In this document: in pieces, positions 20,813 to 30,249 of the stretch
Position numbering within the stretch: the first letter of the stretch is position 1
Layout: every line of letters starts with the position of its first letter
NCBI GenBank assembly: GCA_023702235.1
Contig: JAMQCR010000003.1
Span: 272,501-336,500, forward strand
Direction: 5' to 3'
DNA: 64,000 nucleotides
From: Neobacillus pocheonensis
GTDB lineage: Bacteria; Bacillota; Bacilli; Bacillales; Cytobacillaceae
Made by a program: the position numbers and the translations under genes
The notes under the pieces: model-generated
The model's input: only the letters and a program-made list of their open reading frames with translations
Databases searched by the model: none
Told to the model about the DNA's origin: nothing

Positions 20813-21673
20813 ATGAATCTATCTGAAGGAAGTATTCATAATTTAGTTACTAAATTTCAAAATGAAGGAACATGGTTGACTATAGGCGAAGGTATACTAA
20901 AAATTTTGGCGATTATGTTCGTTGCAAATATCTTAATTCGAATCGGGAAAATGGCCATCCATAATATTTTTAAAATTAGAAACCTCTCTCCGCTCAATAC
21001 ATCAGAACGCAGAGAGGAAACGCTGTCAAAGCTGCTTGATAATATTCTTTCATACGTCGTATACTTTATAGCCCTAATGATGATCCTTTCTGTGCTTACG
21101 ATTGATGTAAAAGCATTGCTTGCCGGTGCGGGTATTGTTGGACTAGCAGTGGGTTTTGGTGCACAGAGCCTTGTGAAAGATATTATCTCAGGATTTTTCA
21201 TTATTTTTGAGGATCAATTTTCAGTTGGTGATCATGTTCGGATAGGGGTATTTGAGGGTAACGTCGAAGCTATCGGATTAAGAACAACCAAGATTAAAAG
21301 CTGGACAGGAGAACTTCATATTTTACCGAATGGAAGCATTGTTCAGGTAACCAATTTCTCACTTAATAATAGTATGGCTGTGGTTGATATTGGCATTGCT
21401 TATGGAGAGGATATTGAAAGAGCAGAGGCGGTAATTGAAGAACTTCTTGAAGATATGGCCATGGAGCATAAGGATTTAGTCAAATCACCAGAGCTGCTCG
21501 GAATTCAAACGATGGGGCCTACAGAGATTGTTTTACGAATCGTAGCGGAAACATTACCAATGAAGCAAGCTTCTATTGCTAGGATGATTCGCAAGGAAGT
21601 GAAACTTCTTTTAGATCAACATGGAATCAAAAGTCCTGACCCAAGAGTTGTTATGTACTCAAAATCTGAGTAA
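20813..21673 (+). CDS. Small-conductance mechanosensitive channel (MscS family)
   Basis: The 286-residue protein has three N-terminal membrane segments, the third being the pore helix with the Gly/Ala pattern AGAGIVGLAVGFGAQSLVKD. A beta domain follows (FSVGDHVRIGVFEGNVEAIG; ILPNGSIVQVTNFSLN), then the C-terminal cytoplasmic vestibule. It opens under membrane tension and releases solutes on osmotic downshock. The start has AAGGTGCAGGA upstream. MscS-type genes occupy this locus in many Bacillaceae. Confidence 0.9.
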   Translation: MNLSEGSIHNLVTKFQNEGTWLTIGEGILKILAIMFVANILIRIGKMAIHNIFKIRNLSPLNTSERREETLSKLLDNILSYVVYFIALMMILSVLTIDVKALLAGAGIVGLAVGFGAQSLVKDIISGFFIIFEDQFSVGDHVRIGVFEGNVEAIGLRTTKIKSWTGELHILPNGSIVQVTNFSLNNSMAVVDIGIAYGEDIERAEAVIEELLEDMAMEHKDLVKSPELLGIQTMGPTEIVLRIVAETLPMKQASIARMIRKEVKLLLDQHGIKSPDPRVVMYSKSE

Positions 21674-21706
21674 CTTAAATAGCAAAGGCTTTAAGGAGGT
21701 TAAGCA

Positions 21707-21904
21707 ATGGAAGAGAAGGAATTTGCGCTCAATGATGTGGTTGAAATGAAAAAACAGCATCCTTGTGGGACAAATCGTTGGAAAATTATTCGTATGGGCA
21801 TGGATATACGCATAAAGTGTGAAGGCTGCGAGCATAGCGTCCTTATTCCGAGGAAAGAGTTTTCCCGCAAAATGAAAAAGGTATTAGTGAAGCATGAAGG
21901 ATAG
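21707..21904 (+). CDS. yyzM: DUF951 protein YyzM
   Basis: This 65-residue cytoplasmic protein contains LNDVVEMKKQHPCGTNRWKI and CEGCEHSVLIPRKEFSRKMK, the DUF951 signature with HPCG and CEGC cysteines. Function is unknown; a nucleic-acid or metal-binding role has been suggested by its cysteines only. It starts 33 bp after the MscS gene with AAGGAGG and is probably in the same transcript. Confidence 0.88.
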   Translation: MEEKEFALNDVVEMKKQHPCGTNRWKIIRMGMDIRIKCEGCEHSVLIPRKEFSRKMKKVLVKHEG

Positions 21905-21926
21905 TTCATGCTTTTTCTTTTTTTAA
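21888..21926 (+). terminator. Terminator overlapping the yyzM stop
   Basis: The stem AAGCATGAA/TTCATGCTT with loop GGATAG is followed by TTTCTTTTTTT. Confidence 0.8.
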
Positions 21927-21980
21927 AACCATATTTTTCTATAAAGAAAAATAGATCGTATTTATGTTGGGGGTGGAGAT

Positions 21981-23984
21981 GTGGCAAAGATTATGCAATC
22001 GGCTTGTCCATTAAATTGTTGGGATAGCTGTGGCTTTCAGGTAACAGTTGAAAACGATAAGGTAGTAAAAGTAGAGGGGGACCCCACTCACCCAATTACA
22101 CAAGGGAAAATTTGCGGCCGGGGCAGAATGCTAGAGACAAGGACAAACTCACAAGAGCGGTTATTATACCCCTTAAAAAAAGTGAACGGTAAATTTGAGC
22201 AAATTTCTTGGCTGCAGGCTCTTGATGAAATTGCCAATAAATTAAAAGATATAAAGGAAAAATACGGGTCTACAGCTGTTTTGCATAGCCATGATTATGC
22301 GAACAATGGAATCTTGAAAAACCTAGACAAGCGATTTTTTAACTGCTATGGCGGGGTAACGGAAATTTTCGGTTCCCTCTGTTGGGGAGCAGGAATTGAA
22401 GCCCAGAAATGGGATTTTGGAAATGCGTACGCTCATGAACCTAATGATATTTTCAATAGTAAAAACATTGTGATTTGGGGAAGAAATGTCGCGAGGACAA
22501 ACATGCATTTTTACGAAAAGCTCCTCGAAGCAAAAAAACGTGGAATAAAGCTCTATGTCATTGACCCCTTGTTTAACGCGACGGCAAAAATCGCCGATGA
22601 ATATATATCAATCAAACCTGGAATGGACGGAATATTAGCTGCAGGGATTATCAAGGAAATGCTCCGATTAGAATTAGAAGATAAAGAGTTTATTGAGCAT
22701 TTTACACATGGATTTGCAGATTTATTGCAGCTTCTTACTAGTACTTCATTGGAGAAGATAAGTGAAATGGCGGAGGTACCGATAGAGGTCATCAGTTCGT
22801 TAGCTCGCATTTATGCAAAAAAACCAACCTCTACCTTTATGGGGCTGGGTTTACAAAGGTATCAAAATGGCGGCAATACTATTCGCTTATTAGATGCATT
22901 AGTTGCCGTTAGCGGGAATATTGGAATTGCCGGCGGAGGTGCCAACTATGCCAATCTTCAGGTAGGCCAAAGCTTTGCCAATGAAGAAGTATCGCTCAAT
23001 AGCCGAAAAAAGCTTCACAGGCAGTTTCCAATTATGAAGCAAGCAGAAGAAATAGTAGCGGCAAAGGATCCGGAAATAAAAATGATTATGGTGACTTGCG
23101 GCAACCCGCTTACCCAGGTTCCTGATTCCAAAGTAGTAGAAAAAGCCTTCACCTCTGTAGAGACCCTTGTGGTGATTGAACAATTCATGACGGATACAGC
23201 TAGATTAGCCGATTATGTTTTGCCGACAACAACTGTTTTTGAGGAAGAAGATTTCTATTATTCTTCCATGTACCATCACTATATAAACTATGGGCCAAAA
23301 CTTGTTTCACCCCCTGGAGAGACCAAATCAGATTTATGGATATGGACGCAATTAGCGTCAAGACTTGGCTTTGGTGACGACTTTCATAATACACGCGAAC
23401 AATGGTTAAAGATGTTTCTGAAGCCACTAGAAAAACGTGGATTGACCCTTGAAAAACTACAAGAACAACATACACTGGAATTACCTGTCCTCTATATCCC
23501 ATGGCAGGATCGTAAATTTAGAACGCCATCTGGAAAATTTGAATTCACATCGAATTTAGGGCAGCTTATGGGCGACAGTGGTCTTTTGAAATTATCCGTC
23601 CCAGAAGAATCAAAATGGAACAACCCAGATCTTGCAAATAAATTTCCATATAGTCTATTAACCATTCATCCATTGAGATCGAATCACTCTCAGAACTATC
23701 ATCTATTACCAACCAAATCAGTAAAAATAGAAGTGGCTATAAATATTGCTGAAAGCTTGCAAGTGCAAGAAGGTGATGATGTAAGGGTATGGAATGATCG
23801 CGGCGAAGTAAAAGGTTATGCCGCAATTTTACAAAAGGCTTATCCAAACACGATTAATATCGATGAAGGGATTTGGCATCAATTCGGAGGACCTGTCAAT
23901 AACCTAACATCTAGCAGGCCATCCGATAACGGTCTTGGAAGCACATTGTATGATTGTCTTGTTAATCTTGAAAAAATAAATTAA
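21981..23984 (+). CDS. yyaE: Molybdopterin oxidoreductase YyaE
   Basis: This 667-residue protein belongs to the bis-MGD (DMSO reductase) family. The N-terminal [4Fe-4S] motif is CPLNCWDSC followed by CGRGR near residue 45. The molybdopterin-binding domains include NIVIWGRNVARTNMHFYEKL, and the C-terminal cofactor-capping domain contains FPYSLLTIHPLRSNHSQNYH. There is no signal peptide, so it is cytoplasmic. A Cys in SLCWG (about residue 135) is in the region where the molybdenum ligand normally lies; this is inference. Substrate unknown. The start is GTG at 21981. Confidence 0.88.
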   Translation: MAKIMQSACPLNCWDSCGFQVTVENDKVVKVEGDPTHPITQGKICGRGRMLETRTNSQERLLYPLKKVNGKFEQISWLQALDEIANKLKDIKEKYGSTAVLHSHDYANNGILKNLDKRFFNCYGGVTEIFGSLCWGAGIEAQKWDFGNAYAHEPNDIFNSKNIVIWGRNVARTNMHFYEKLLEAKKRGIKLYVIDPLFNATAKIADEYISIKPGMDGILAAGIIKEMLRLELEDKEFIEHFTHGFADLLQLLTSTSLEKISEMAEVPIEVISSLARIYAKKPTSTFMGLGLQRYQNGGNTIRLLDALVAVSGNIGIAGGGANYANLQVGQSFANEEVSLNSRKKLHRQFPIMKQAEEIVAAKDPEIKMIMVTCGNPLTQVPDSKVVEKAFTSVETLVVIEQFMTDTARLADYVLPTTTVFEEEDFYYSSMYHHYINYGPKLVSPPGETKSDLWIWTQLASRLGFGDDFHNTREQWLKMFLKPLEKRGLTLEKLQEQHTLELPVLYIPWQDRKFRTPSGKFEFTSNLGQLMGDSGLLKLSVPEESKWNNPDLANKFPYSLLTIHPLRSNHSQNYHLLPTKSVKIEVAINIAESLQVQEGDDVRVWNDRGEVKGYAAILQKAYPNTINIDEGIWHQFGGPVNNLTSSRPSDNGLGSTLYDCLVNLEKIN

Positions 23985-24015
23985 CTGTCGCCCTTGGCGG
24001 CAGTTGTCTTTTTTC
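23983..24015 (+). terminator. Terminator after yyaE
   Basis: The stem AACTGTCGCC/GGCGGCAGTT with a three-base loop is followed by GTCTTTTTT. Confidence 0.85.
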
Positions 24016-24106
24016 TAGCAAATGCCTATAATTGTGGGAGGCTTTTTATTATTTTTGAACTAATTTATTATTTCAATAGATCTATTTTTTTTGAGGAGTG
24101 AAGTAA

Positions 24107-25207
24107 ATGGCTTTGACAGCTGGTATTGTAGGGTTGCCGAACGTTGGTAAGTCAACCTTATTTAATGCAATTACACAAGCAGGGGCAGAATCAGCAAACT
24201 ACCCTTTCTGCACGATTGATCCCAATGTAGGAATTGTAGAAGTTCCTGACCATCGTTTAACAAAATTAACAGAGCTCGTTCAACCGAAAAAGACGGTTCC
24301 GACAGCTTTTGAATTTACGGATATTGCCGGCATTGTAAAGGGTGCAAGTAAAGGTGAAGGGTTAGGAAATAAGTTTCTTTCACATATTCGTGACGTGGAT
24401 GCCATTTGCCAAGTCGTTCGATGCTTTGCAGATGATAATATTACCCATGTGTCAGGTAAAGTAGACCCAATCTCTGATATTGAAACCATTAACTTAGAAT
24501 TAATTCTTGCTGATATGGAGTCAATTGAAAAGCGAATTGGCCGTGTTGAAAAACTAGCCAAGCAAAAAGATAAAGATGCGGTACAGGAATTCGAAGTCCT
24601 TGCCATGATACGTGATGCCCTTGAAGCGGAAAAGCCAGCTCGTACTGTTGAGTTTACTGATGAACAAATGAAGGTTGCTAAAAACTTACATCTCTTAACC
24701 ACCAAACCAGTCCTTTATGTGGCAAATGTAAGTGAAGATGATGTTGCGGACCCATCAGGAAACGAATATGTCCAAAAGGTACGTGAATTTGCGGCTGCAG
24801 ATAATGCTGAAGTCATCATCATCTGCGCGAAAGTGGAAGAGGAAATTGCTGAACTTGAAGGGGAAGAAAAGCAAATGTTCCTTGAAGAGTTAGGAATTGA
24901 AGAGTCAGGCTTAGATCAACTGATTCGAGCTGCCTATAGCTTACTTGGTTTAGCCACCTATTTTACAGCTGGTGTTCAAGAGGTTCGTGCTTGGACGTTT
25001 AGAAATGGCATGAAGGCTCCACAATGTGCTGGAATCATTCACACTGATTTTGAACGCGGATTTATTCGTGCTGAAACAGTTTCCTTTGATGATTTATTAG
25101 CAGCTGGCAGCCATAATGCTGCAAAAGAAGCAGGAAAAGTCCGCTTAGAAGGAAAAGAATATATCGTAAAAGACGGCGACGTTATCCATTTCCGTTTTAA
25201 TGTTTAA
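24107..25207 (+). CDS. ychF: Redox-regulated ATPase YchF
   Basis: YchF is an Obg-family P-loop protein that prefers ATP and associates with ribosomes. The 366-residue product has G1 GLPNVGKSTLFN, switch region FTDIAGIVKGASKGEGLG, a long coiled-coil insertion (around residues 130-190) and a C-terminal TGS domain (RAWTFRNGMKAPQCAGIIHT; GKEYIVKDGDVIHFRFNV). Length and frame are normal. Its position between yyaE and rpsF is the same as in B. subtilis (yyaF). Confidence 0.97.
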   Translation: MALTAGIVGLPNVGKSTLFNAITQAGAESANYPFCTIDPNVGIVEVPDHRLTKLTELVQPKKTVPTAFEFTDIAGIVKGASKGEGLGNKFLSHIRDVDAICQVVRCFADDNITHVSGKVDPISDIETINLELILADMESIEKRIGRVEKLAKQKDKDAVQEFEVLAMIRDALEAEKPARTVEFTDEQMKVAKNLHLLTTKPVLYVANVSEDDVADPSGNEYVQKVREFAAADNAEVIIICAKVEEEIAELEGEEKQMFLEELGIEESGLDQLIRAAYSLLGLATYFTAGVQEVRAWTFRNGMKAPQCAGIIHTDFERGFIRAETVSFDDLLAAGSHNAAKEAGKVRLEGKEYIVKDGDVIHFRFNV

Positions 25208-25211
25208 AGGA

Positions 25212-25260
25212 GAAAAGCGAAAGCACCTTGGTCAGCCCCGACAAGCGCTGGAGAGCCTGC
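25212..25260. repeat. Intergenic repeat, copy 3
   Basis: AAAAGCGAAAGCACCTTG with GTCAGCCCCGACAAGCGCTG and GAGAGCCTGCC belongs to the same family as 9811-9932 and 13607-13645. It begins four bases after the ychF stop. Confidence 0.65.
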
Positions 25261-25288
25261 CTGAACAATGGCGAAACCGCGACGAACA

Positions 25289-25317
25289 TTGATTTATAGC
25301 ATAACTTGTGCTATAAT
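25289..25317 (+). promoter_or_regulatory. Sigma-A promoter of the rpsF operon
   Basis: TTGATT at 25289-25294 and TATAAT at 25312-25317 are separated by 17 bp, about 75 bp before rpsF. Confidence 0.8.
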
Positions 25318-25390
25318 TTTATCTTGTGAGTAATGAAATATTGCTCCTTGTCCAATAATGGACCGCTTAGACCAAAAGGAGGTGACAGTG

Positions 25391-25678
25391 ATGAATAAGT
25401 ACGAAATTATGTACATCATCCGTCCAAATATCGAAGAAGAAGCGAAGAGTGCACTTGTTGAACGCTTTAACAATATTCTTCTCGAAAATGGTGCGGAAAC
25501 TGCAGAAACAAAAGATTGGGGTAAACGCCGTCTTGCATATGAAATCAATGATTTCCGCGACGGATACTACGAAATTGCAATAACAACCTCTTCAGCTGCT
25601 GCTGTACAAGAATTCTCTCGTTTAGCAAAAATCAGCGAAGATATCATTCGCCATATCGTAATCAAAGCAGAACAATAA
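25391..25678 (+). CDS. rpsF: 30S ribosomal protein S6
   Basis: S6 is a 95-residue protein of the small ribosomal subunit that forms a pair with S18. The start MNKYEIMYIIRPNIEEEAKS, the block TKDWGKRRLAYEINDFRDGY and the end SEDIIRHIVIKAEQ match Bacillaceae S6. AAAGGAGGTGA lies nine bases before the ATG at 25391, which rules out an in-frame ATG at 25358. It heads the rpsF-ssb-rpsR operon. Confidence 0.97.
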   Translation: MNKYEIMYIIRPNIEEEAKSALVERFNNILLENGAETAETKDWGKRRLAYEINDFRDGYYEIAITTSSAAAVQEFSRLAKISEDIIRHIVIKAEQ

Positions 25679-25707
25679 TTTAGATAAAATAATCTCTTGG
25701 GTACTAA

Positions 25708-25723
25708 TGTTTCACATGAAACA
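25708..25723. promoter_or_regulatory. Degenerate parS-like site between rpsF and ssb
   Basis: TGTTTCACATGAAACA differs from the parS consensus only at one central base (CATG instead of CGTG). The change is in the core, so binding by Spo0J may be weak. Confidence 0.5.
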
Positions 25724-25751
25724 TGTACTAGAAGAAAAGGAGTTGATTCTG

Positions 25752-26276
25752 ATGATGAATCGTGTCGTACTTGTCGGTCGTTTAACAAAAGATCCTGAGC
25801 TGCGTTATACACCAAATGGGGTTCCAGTAGCAACTTTTTCCCTTGCAGTAAACCGCCCATTTTCAAATCAGCAAGGTGAACGGGAAACAGACTTTATTAA
25901 CTGTGTTGTTTGGCGTAAACCTGCGGAAAACGTGGCTAACTTTTTGAAAAAGGGCAGCATGGCGGGCGTTGATGGTCGTATACAAACGCGCAACTATGAG
26001 GGACAAGACGGAAAGCGTGTATATGTTACAGAGGTCTTAGCCGAAAGTGTACAATTCCTAGAACCTAAAAACTCGTCTGGTGGCGGCGGTAGAACCGACA
26101 ACGATATGTATGGATCAGCTCCAAGAGAACCTCAAGGTAATTCTTATGGAAACAGCAATCAGAATCAACGCCCAAACCAAAATCAAAATACCAATAAAGG
26201 TTTTACAAGAATGGATGAAGATCCATTTGCAGGAAATGGCCAAATCGACATCTCTGATGACGACCTTCCGTTTTAA
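25752..26276 (+). CDS. ssb: Single-stranded DNA-binding protein SsbA
   Basis: SSB coats single-stranded DNA in replication and repair. The OB fold starts MMNRVVLVGRLTKDPELRYT and includes ETDFINCVVWRKPAENVANF. A Gly/Asn/Gln-rich linker follows and the acidic C-terminal tip DDDLPF recruits partner proteins. It is 174 residues long. AAAGGAG lies upstream of 25752; an in-frame ATG at 25707 overlaps the parS-like site and has no family similarity. Confidence 0.97.
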   Translation: MMNRVVLVGRLTKDPELRYTPNGVPVATFSLAVNRPFSNQQGERETDFINCVVWRKPAENVANFLKKGSMAGVDGRIQTRNYEGQDGKRVYVTEVLAESVQFLEPKNSSGGGGRTDNDMYGSAPREPQGNSYGNSNQNQRPNQNQNTNKGFTRMDEDPFAGNGQIDISDDDLPF

Positions 26277-26327
26277 ATGAAACAAGAATGAACGGTAAAA
26301 TAAATAAAATTTAGGAGGGAAATAATT

Positions 26328-26576
26328 ATGGCAATGGGAGAACGTAGAGGCGGAGGTAAACGTACAAAACGCCGGAAAGTATGCTACTTCACCTCACATG
26401 GTATTACCAACATCGATTATAAAGATGTAGATTTACTAAAAAAATTCATCTCTGAACGTGGAAAAATTTTACCACGACGTGTAACAGGCACCCACGCTAA
26501 ATACCAACGCAAATTATCAGTTGCAATCAAACGTGCACGTACAATGGCTTTATTACCATACGTATCTGGTGAATAA
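26328..26576 (+). CDS. rpsR: 30S ribosomal protein S18
   Basis: S18 binds the small subunit together with S6. The 82-residue product contains RRKVCYFTSHGITNIDYKDV, LPRRVTGTHAKYQRKLSVAI and the end TMALLPYVSGE, all typical. AGGAGGG precedes the ATG. It is the last gene of the rpsF operon and is followed by a strong terminator. Confidence 0.97.
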   Translation: MAMGERRGGGKRTKRRKVCYFTSHGITNIDYKDVDLLKKFISERGKILPRRVTGTHAKYQRKLSVAIKRARTMALLPYVSGE

Positions 26577-26579
26577 TAA

Positions 26580-26613
26580 AAAAGGCAGTAAGGGGCGCCC
26601 TTGCTGCCTTTTT
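26580..26613 (+). terminator. Terminator after rpsR
   Basis: The stem AAAGGCAG with inner AAGGG/CCCTT and outer CTGCCTTTTT forms a long hairpin that ends in a T run. Confidence 0.9.
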
Positions 26614-26699
26614 CTTTCATCTTTTTCGAATTGTTGTATCGCAGTACATATCTAGCTAAAATATAGTGACTAGGTCTGAAAAAATATAGGGGTGAAGTA

Positions 26700-27644
26700 G
26701 TGAATAACGTACGCAAACTAACAGAAGGTGCGATTCTTTTAGCTGCCTTTACTGCGCTTTTATTAATAACAATTTATACACCAATCATAGGATCAATTAT
26801 TAACCTTGTGTTGCCGTTACCTTTTATTATATTTTCGGCAAAGAACAGTTTAAAAAATATCATTGCCTTCCTATTAGCAGCCATATTTATCTCATTTATT
26901 GCAGGCTCTTTTATAGGACTCGTATTAATGCTGATTTATGGTTCCGCAGGTGTAGTCATTGGCTACTTGCTTCAAAAAAACAAAAGTCGTACAGTCATTA
27001 TGATATCTAGCTCACTCACTTTTTTGGTGGGGTTGGTCATTTCTTATGCTGTTTCGGTTGCTTTTTTTAAAATTGATATTATTCATGAGCTTACGGTAGC
27101 ATTAAATGAATCGATGAAAACCTCCCAGGATTTATTTAAGGCAATGGGGAATAATGACCAAATTAAGCTTCTAAAAGAGCAGAATGCCAATTTGATTAAG
27201 ATGATAGAGACATATGCACCGAGTGTACTTATTATGGCTTCCATTTATGCTGCTTTTTTAACTCAATTGATCTGTTTTCCGATTGCAAAAAGATTTGGTG
27301 TAAATGTCCAACCATGGGGCAGTATCAGAAATCTTTCCTTTCCAAGAAGCCTTTTATGGTACTTTTTGATTGTTATGGGGGCAACGATACTGGTTCATCC
27401 TAATGAAAGTACTTATTTTTATATGGTCATAGCCAATGCTAATTACATTTTGCAAATGTTTATGGTTTTGCAGGGCCGTTGCTTTTTTATTATATATTTT
27501 ACATCAAAGGTCAGTCGCAAAGGGACTTCGGGTCCTAATTGTAATTCTAGCTTTCGTGATTCCAACTATTCATTATATAATAATGATAGTGGGTATTACT
27601 GACTTAGGTTTTGATTTGAGAAAGCGCTTTGAAAAAAAGAGTGA
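26700..27644 (+). CDS. yybS: DUF2232 membrane protein YybS (two frameshifts)
   Basis: YybS is a polytopic membrane protein of unknown function that precedes gdpP in Bacillaceae. The start is GTG (MNNVRKLTEGAILLAAFTAL), followed by about eight hydrophobic segments. The frame shifts at about 27473-27478 in a GGG beside GGCC. It then continues FLLYILHQRSVAKGLRVLIV to GFDLRKRFEKK and appears to lose one A in the seven-A run at 27632-27638, which would place the stop at 27644. Restored length is about 314 residues, against 309 in B. subtilis. Confidence 0.85.
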
Positions 27645-27670
27645 TGACTACTGTTTAGGAGCTGAAAATT

Positions 27671-29642
27671 TTGCCTGCATTTTTAGAAAAGCGGTCGATT
27701 CGCTACCCTTTTTACGGGTTAGTTGGCGTTACAGTGGTGCTGCTCATCATCCTATTCTTATATAATTGGATTTTAAGTTTGGCCGGGCTGTTGTTAATGC
27801 TTTTCCCGATCTATTTCATGTTTGTCGTTGGGAATCGCCAAAGACAGGAGGTCGAGGAGTATATTTCCACCCTCTCCTATCGAGTGAAACGAGTCGGCGA
27901 AGAAGCACTTATGGAGATGCCGATTGGAATTATGTTAATCAATGGGGAGTATTATATAGAGTGGACAAATCCTTTTCTATCATCATGCTTTGATGAAGAT
28001 ACGCTAGTAGGAAGATCACTTTATGATGTAGCAGATGCCCTTATTCCATTAATTAAACAGGAAGTTGAAACAGAGATTATTACATTAAATGATCGAAAAT
28101 TCCGCGTGATACATAAACGTGAGGAACGATTACTTTACTTTTTCGATGTAACAGAGCAAACTGAAATAGAAAAAATGTATCATGAAGAAAGAACCGTCAT
28201 TGCCGTTATCTTTTTGGACAATTATGATGATTTAACCCAAGGAATGGACGACCAGATGCGTGGGAGTATCAACAATCTGGTTACTTCTATTTTGAATAAA
28301 TGGGCCAAGATAATGGGATTTTTATAAAAAGAATTTCGTCAGAACGGTTTATTGCTGTTTTTAGTGAAGGAATTCTTCATCTTCTTGAAAAGGGTAAGTT
28401 TTCCATTCTCGATGAAGTAAGAGAAATGACATCAAAACAAAATGTGTCCTTCACCTTGAGTATTGGGGTTGGCGCGGGTGTTTCTTCCTTGACGGAACTA
28501 GGAATTTTGGCCAATCGAGTCTTGATTTAGCTTTAGGTAGAGGTGGAGATCAGGTGGCCATCAAACAACAGAATGGCAAGGTGAAATTCTTTGGTGGAAA
28601 GACAAACCCTATTGAGAAACGGACAAGAGTAAGAGCGCGAGTCATTTCCCATGCATTGAAAGATCTGATTACTGCAAGTGATAAAGTGGTAATCATGGGA
28701 CATAAAAATCCTGATATGGACTCTATTGGTTCATCAATCGGAATCTATAAAGTGGCTGCCAGATGAATCTCAAAGACGCCTACATCGTGGTTAATTTTCA
28801 AAAAATGGATACCGCTGTGCAGCGGCTAATGGAAGAAATCCGTAACCAAGAACAATTATTTGCACACTTTATCAGTCCTGAAGAAGCTTTAGACATTGCA
28901 ACTGATAAAACGTTGCTTGTCATTGTTGACACGCATAAGCCTTCTTTAGTTATGGATGAGCGATTGTTAAATAAAATCGATAATGTAGTGGTGATTGACC
29001 ATCATCGTCGCGGTGAGGATTTTATCCATAATCCATTACTGGTTTATATGGAACCATATGCATCATCAACGGCGGAGTTGGTAACAGAGTTTCTCGAATA
29101 CCAGCCAAAACGCGGTAAAATTGAAATGATTGAAGCAACAGCACTTTTAGCAGGAATTATTGTGGATACCAAAAGCTTTACATTACGTACTGGCGCACGG
29201 ACCTTTGATGCAGCCTCCTATTTAAGAGGCAAGGGGCTGATACTGTTCTTGTTCAGAAGTTGTTGAAGGAAAGCGTAGAAACTTATATAAAAAGGTCAAA
29301 GTTAATTGAATCAGTTTCCTTTTATCGGGATGGTATTGCGATCGCAAAAGGAACTGAAGATGATTTCAATGACCAGGTACTCATTGCTCAAGCAGCTGAT
29401 ACACTGTTAACAATGGAGCATGTGATTGCTTCCTTTGTGATATCCAAACGCAGCGAAGGAGTAATCGGTATTAGTGCCAGATCATTGGGAAAAGTCAATG
29501 TCCAGATTATTATGGAAAGCCTTCAGGGCGAAGGCATTTAACAAATGCTGCAACCCAGCTTTCTGGACTGACAATTGAAGAAACAGAAGCGCAATTAAAG
29601 TTAGCAATTGATGATTATTTTGAAGGAGTGAAAAAGGAATGA
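27671..29642 (+). CDS. gdpP: Cyclic-di-AMP phosphodiesterase GdpP (five frameshifts)
   Basis: GdpP degrades c-di-AMP and so affects potassium and cell-wall homeostasis. Two N-terminal membrane segments are followed by a PAS domain, a degenerate GGDEF domain (ISSERFIAVFSEGILHLLEK), and DHH/DHHA1 domains (GHKNPDMDSIGSSIG; VVVIDHHRRGEDF; near-end GGGH-type motif). Single bases are missing at about 28305, 28511, 28759, 29234 and 29535. Adding five bases gives 658 residues, against 659 in B. subtilis. The start is TTG at 27671 behind AGGAGC; the stop overlaps the rplI ATG. Real gdpP loss occurs under beta-lactam selection, but five clean -1 shifts point to sequence errors. Confidence 0.93.
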
Positions 29643-30088
29643 AGGTAATTTTTCTAAAGGATGTTAAAGGTAAAGGTAAAAAAGGGGAAGTTAAGAATGT
29701 TGCTGATGGCTATGCACATAACTTTTTAATTAAGCAGGGTTTAGCTCAAGAAGCAAATCAAGCCAGTATCAGTTCATTAGAAGCGCAAAAGAAGAAGGAA
29801 GAAAAACTAGCAGCTGAAGAGCTTGCAGAAGCGAAAAACTTAAAAGAGGTATTGGATACGATAACAGTTGAGCTAGTAGCTAAAGCAGGTGAAGGTGGTA
29901 GATTATTTGGTTCGATTACAACGAAGCAAGTTGCCGAAGAGCTACAAAAAAAGCATGGCATTAAAATTGATAAACGAAAAATGGAATTAGTAGATGCGAT
30001 ACGTACGCTTGGTTCAACCAAGGTTCCTGTAAAGCTTTATCACGACGTGGTTGCAACCTTAACTGTTCATGTGAAAGAAGGAAACTAA
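29639..30088 (+). CDS. rplI: 50S ribosomal protein L9
   Basis: L9 has an N-terminal rRNA-binding domain (MKVIFLKDVKGKGKKGEVKN; VADGYAHNFLIKQGLAQEA), a long connecting helix rich in Lys, Glu and Ala, and a C-terminal domain (GRLFGSITTKQVAEELQKKH). It is 149 residues long, as usual. It overlaps the gdpP stop by four bases (ATGA) and has GAAGGAG upstream. Confidence 0.97.
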   Translation: MKVIFLKDVKGKGKKGEVKNVADGYAHNFLIKQGLAQEANQASISSLEAQKKKEEKLAAEELAEAKNLKEVLDTITVELVAKAGEGGRLFGSITTKQVAEELQKKHGIKIDKRKMELVDAIRTLGSTKVPVKLYHDVVATLTVHVKEGN

Positions 30089-30143
30089 ATTTCCCAGTTC
30101 GAAATTCTCCCTAAACGTGTTAGAATATAAAAGTTATCAAATG

Positions 30144-30176
30144 ATGTGATCGGTATGAACTGGTCACTTTTTTCTT
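30144..30176 (+). terminator. Terminator after rplI
   Basis: The stem GTGATCGGT/ACTGGTCAC (two wobble pairs) is followed by TTTTTTC. Confidence 0.65.
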
Positions 30177-30249
30177 TATCGGATATGATATGATAGTTTT
30201 GAACCTTTAAATAAATCATCCTCTCTTCAAAATAGGAGGTTTTTGATAT

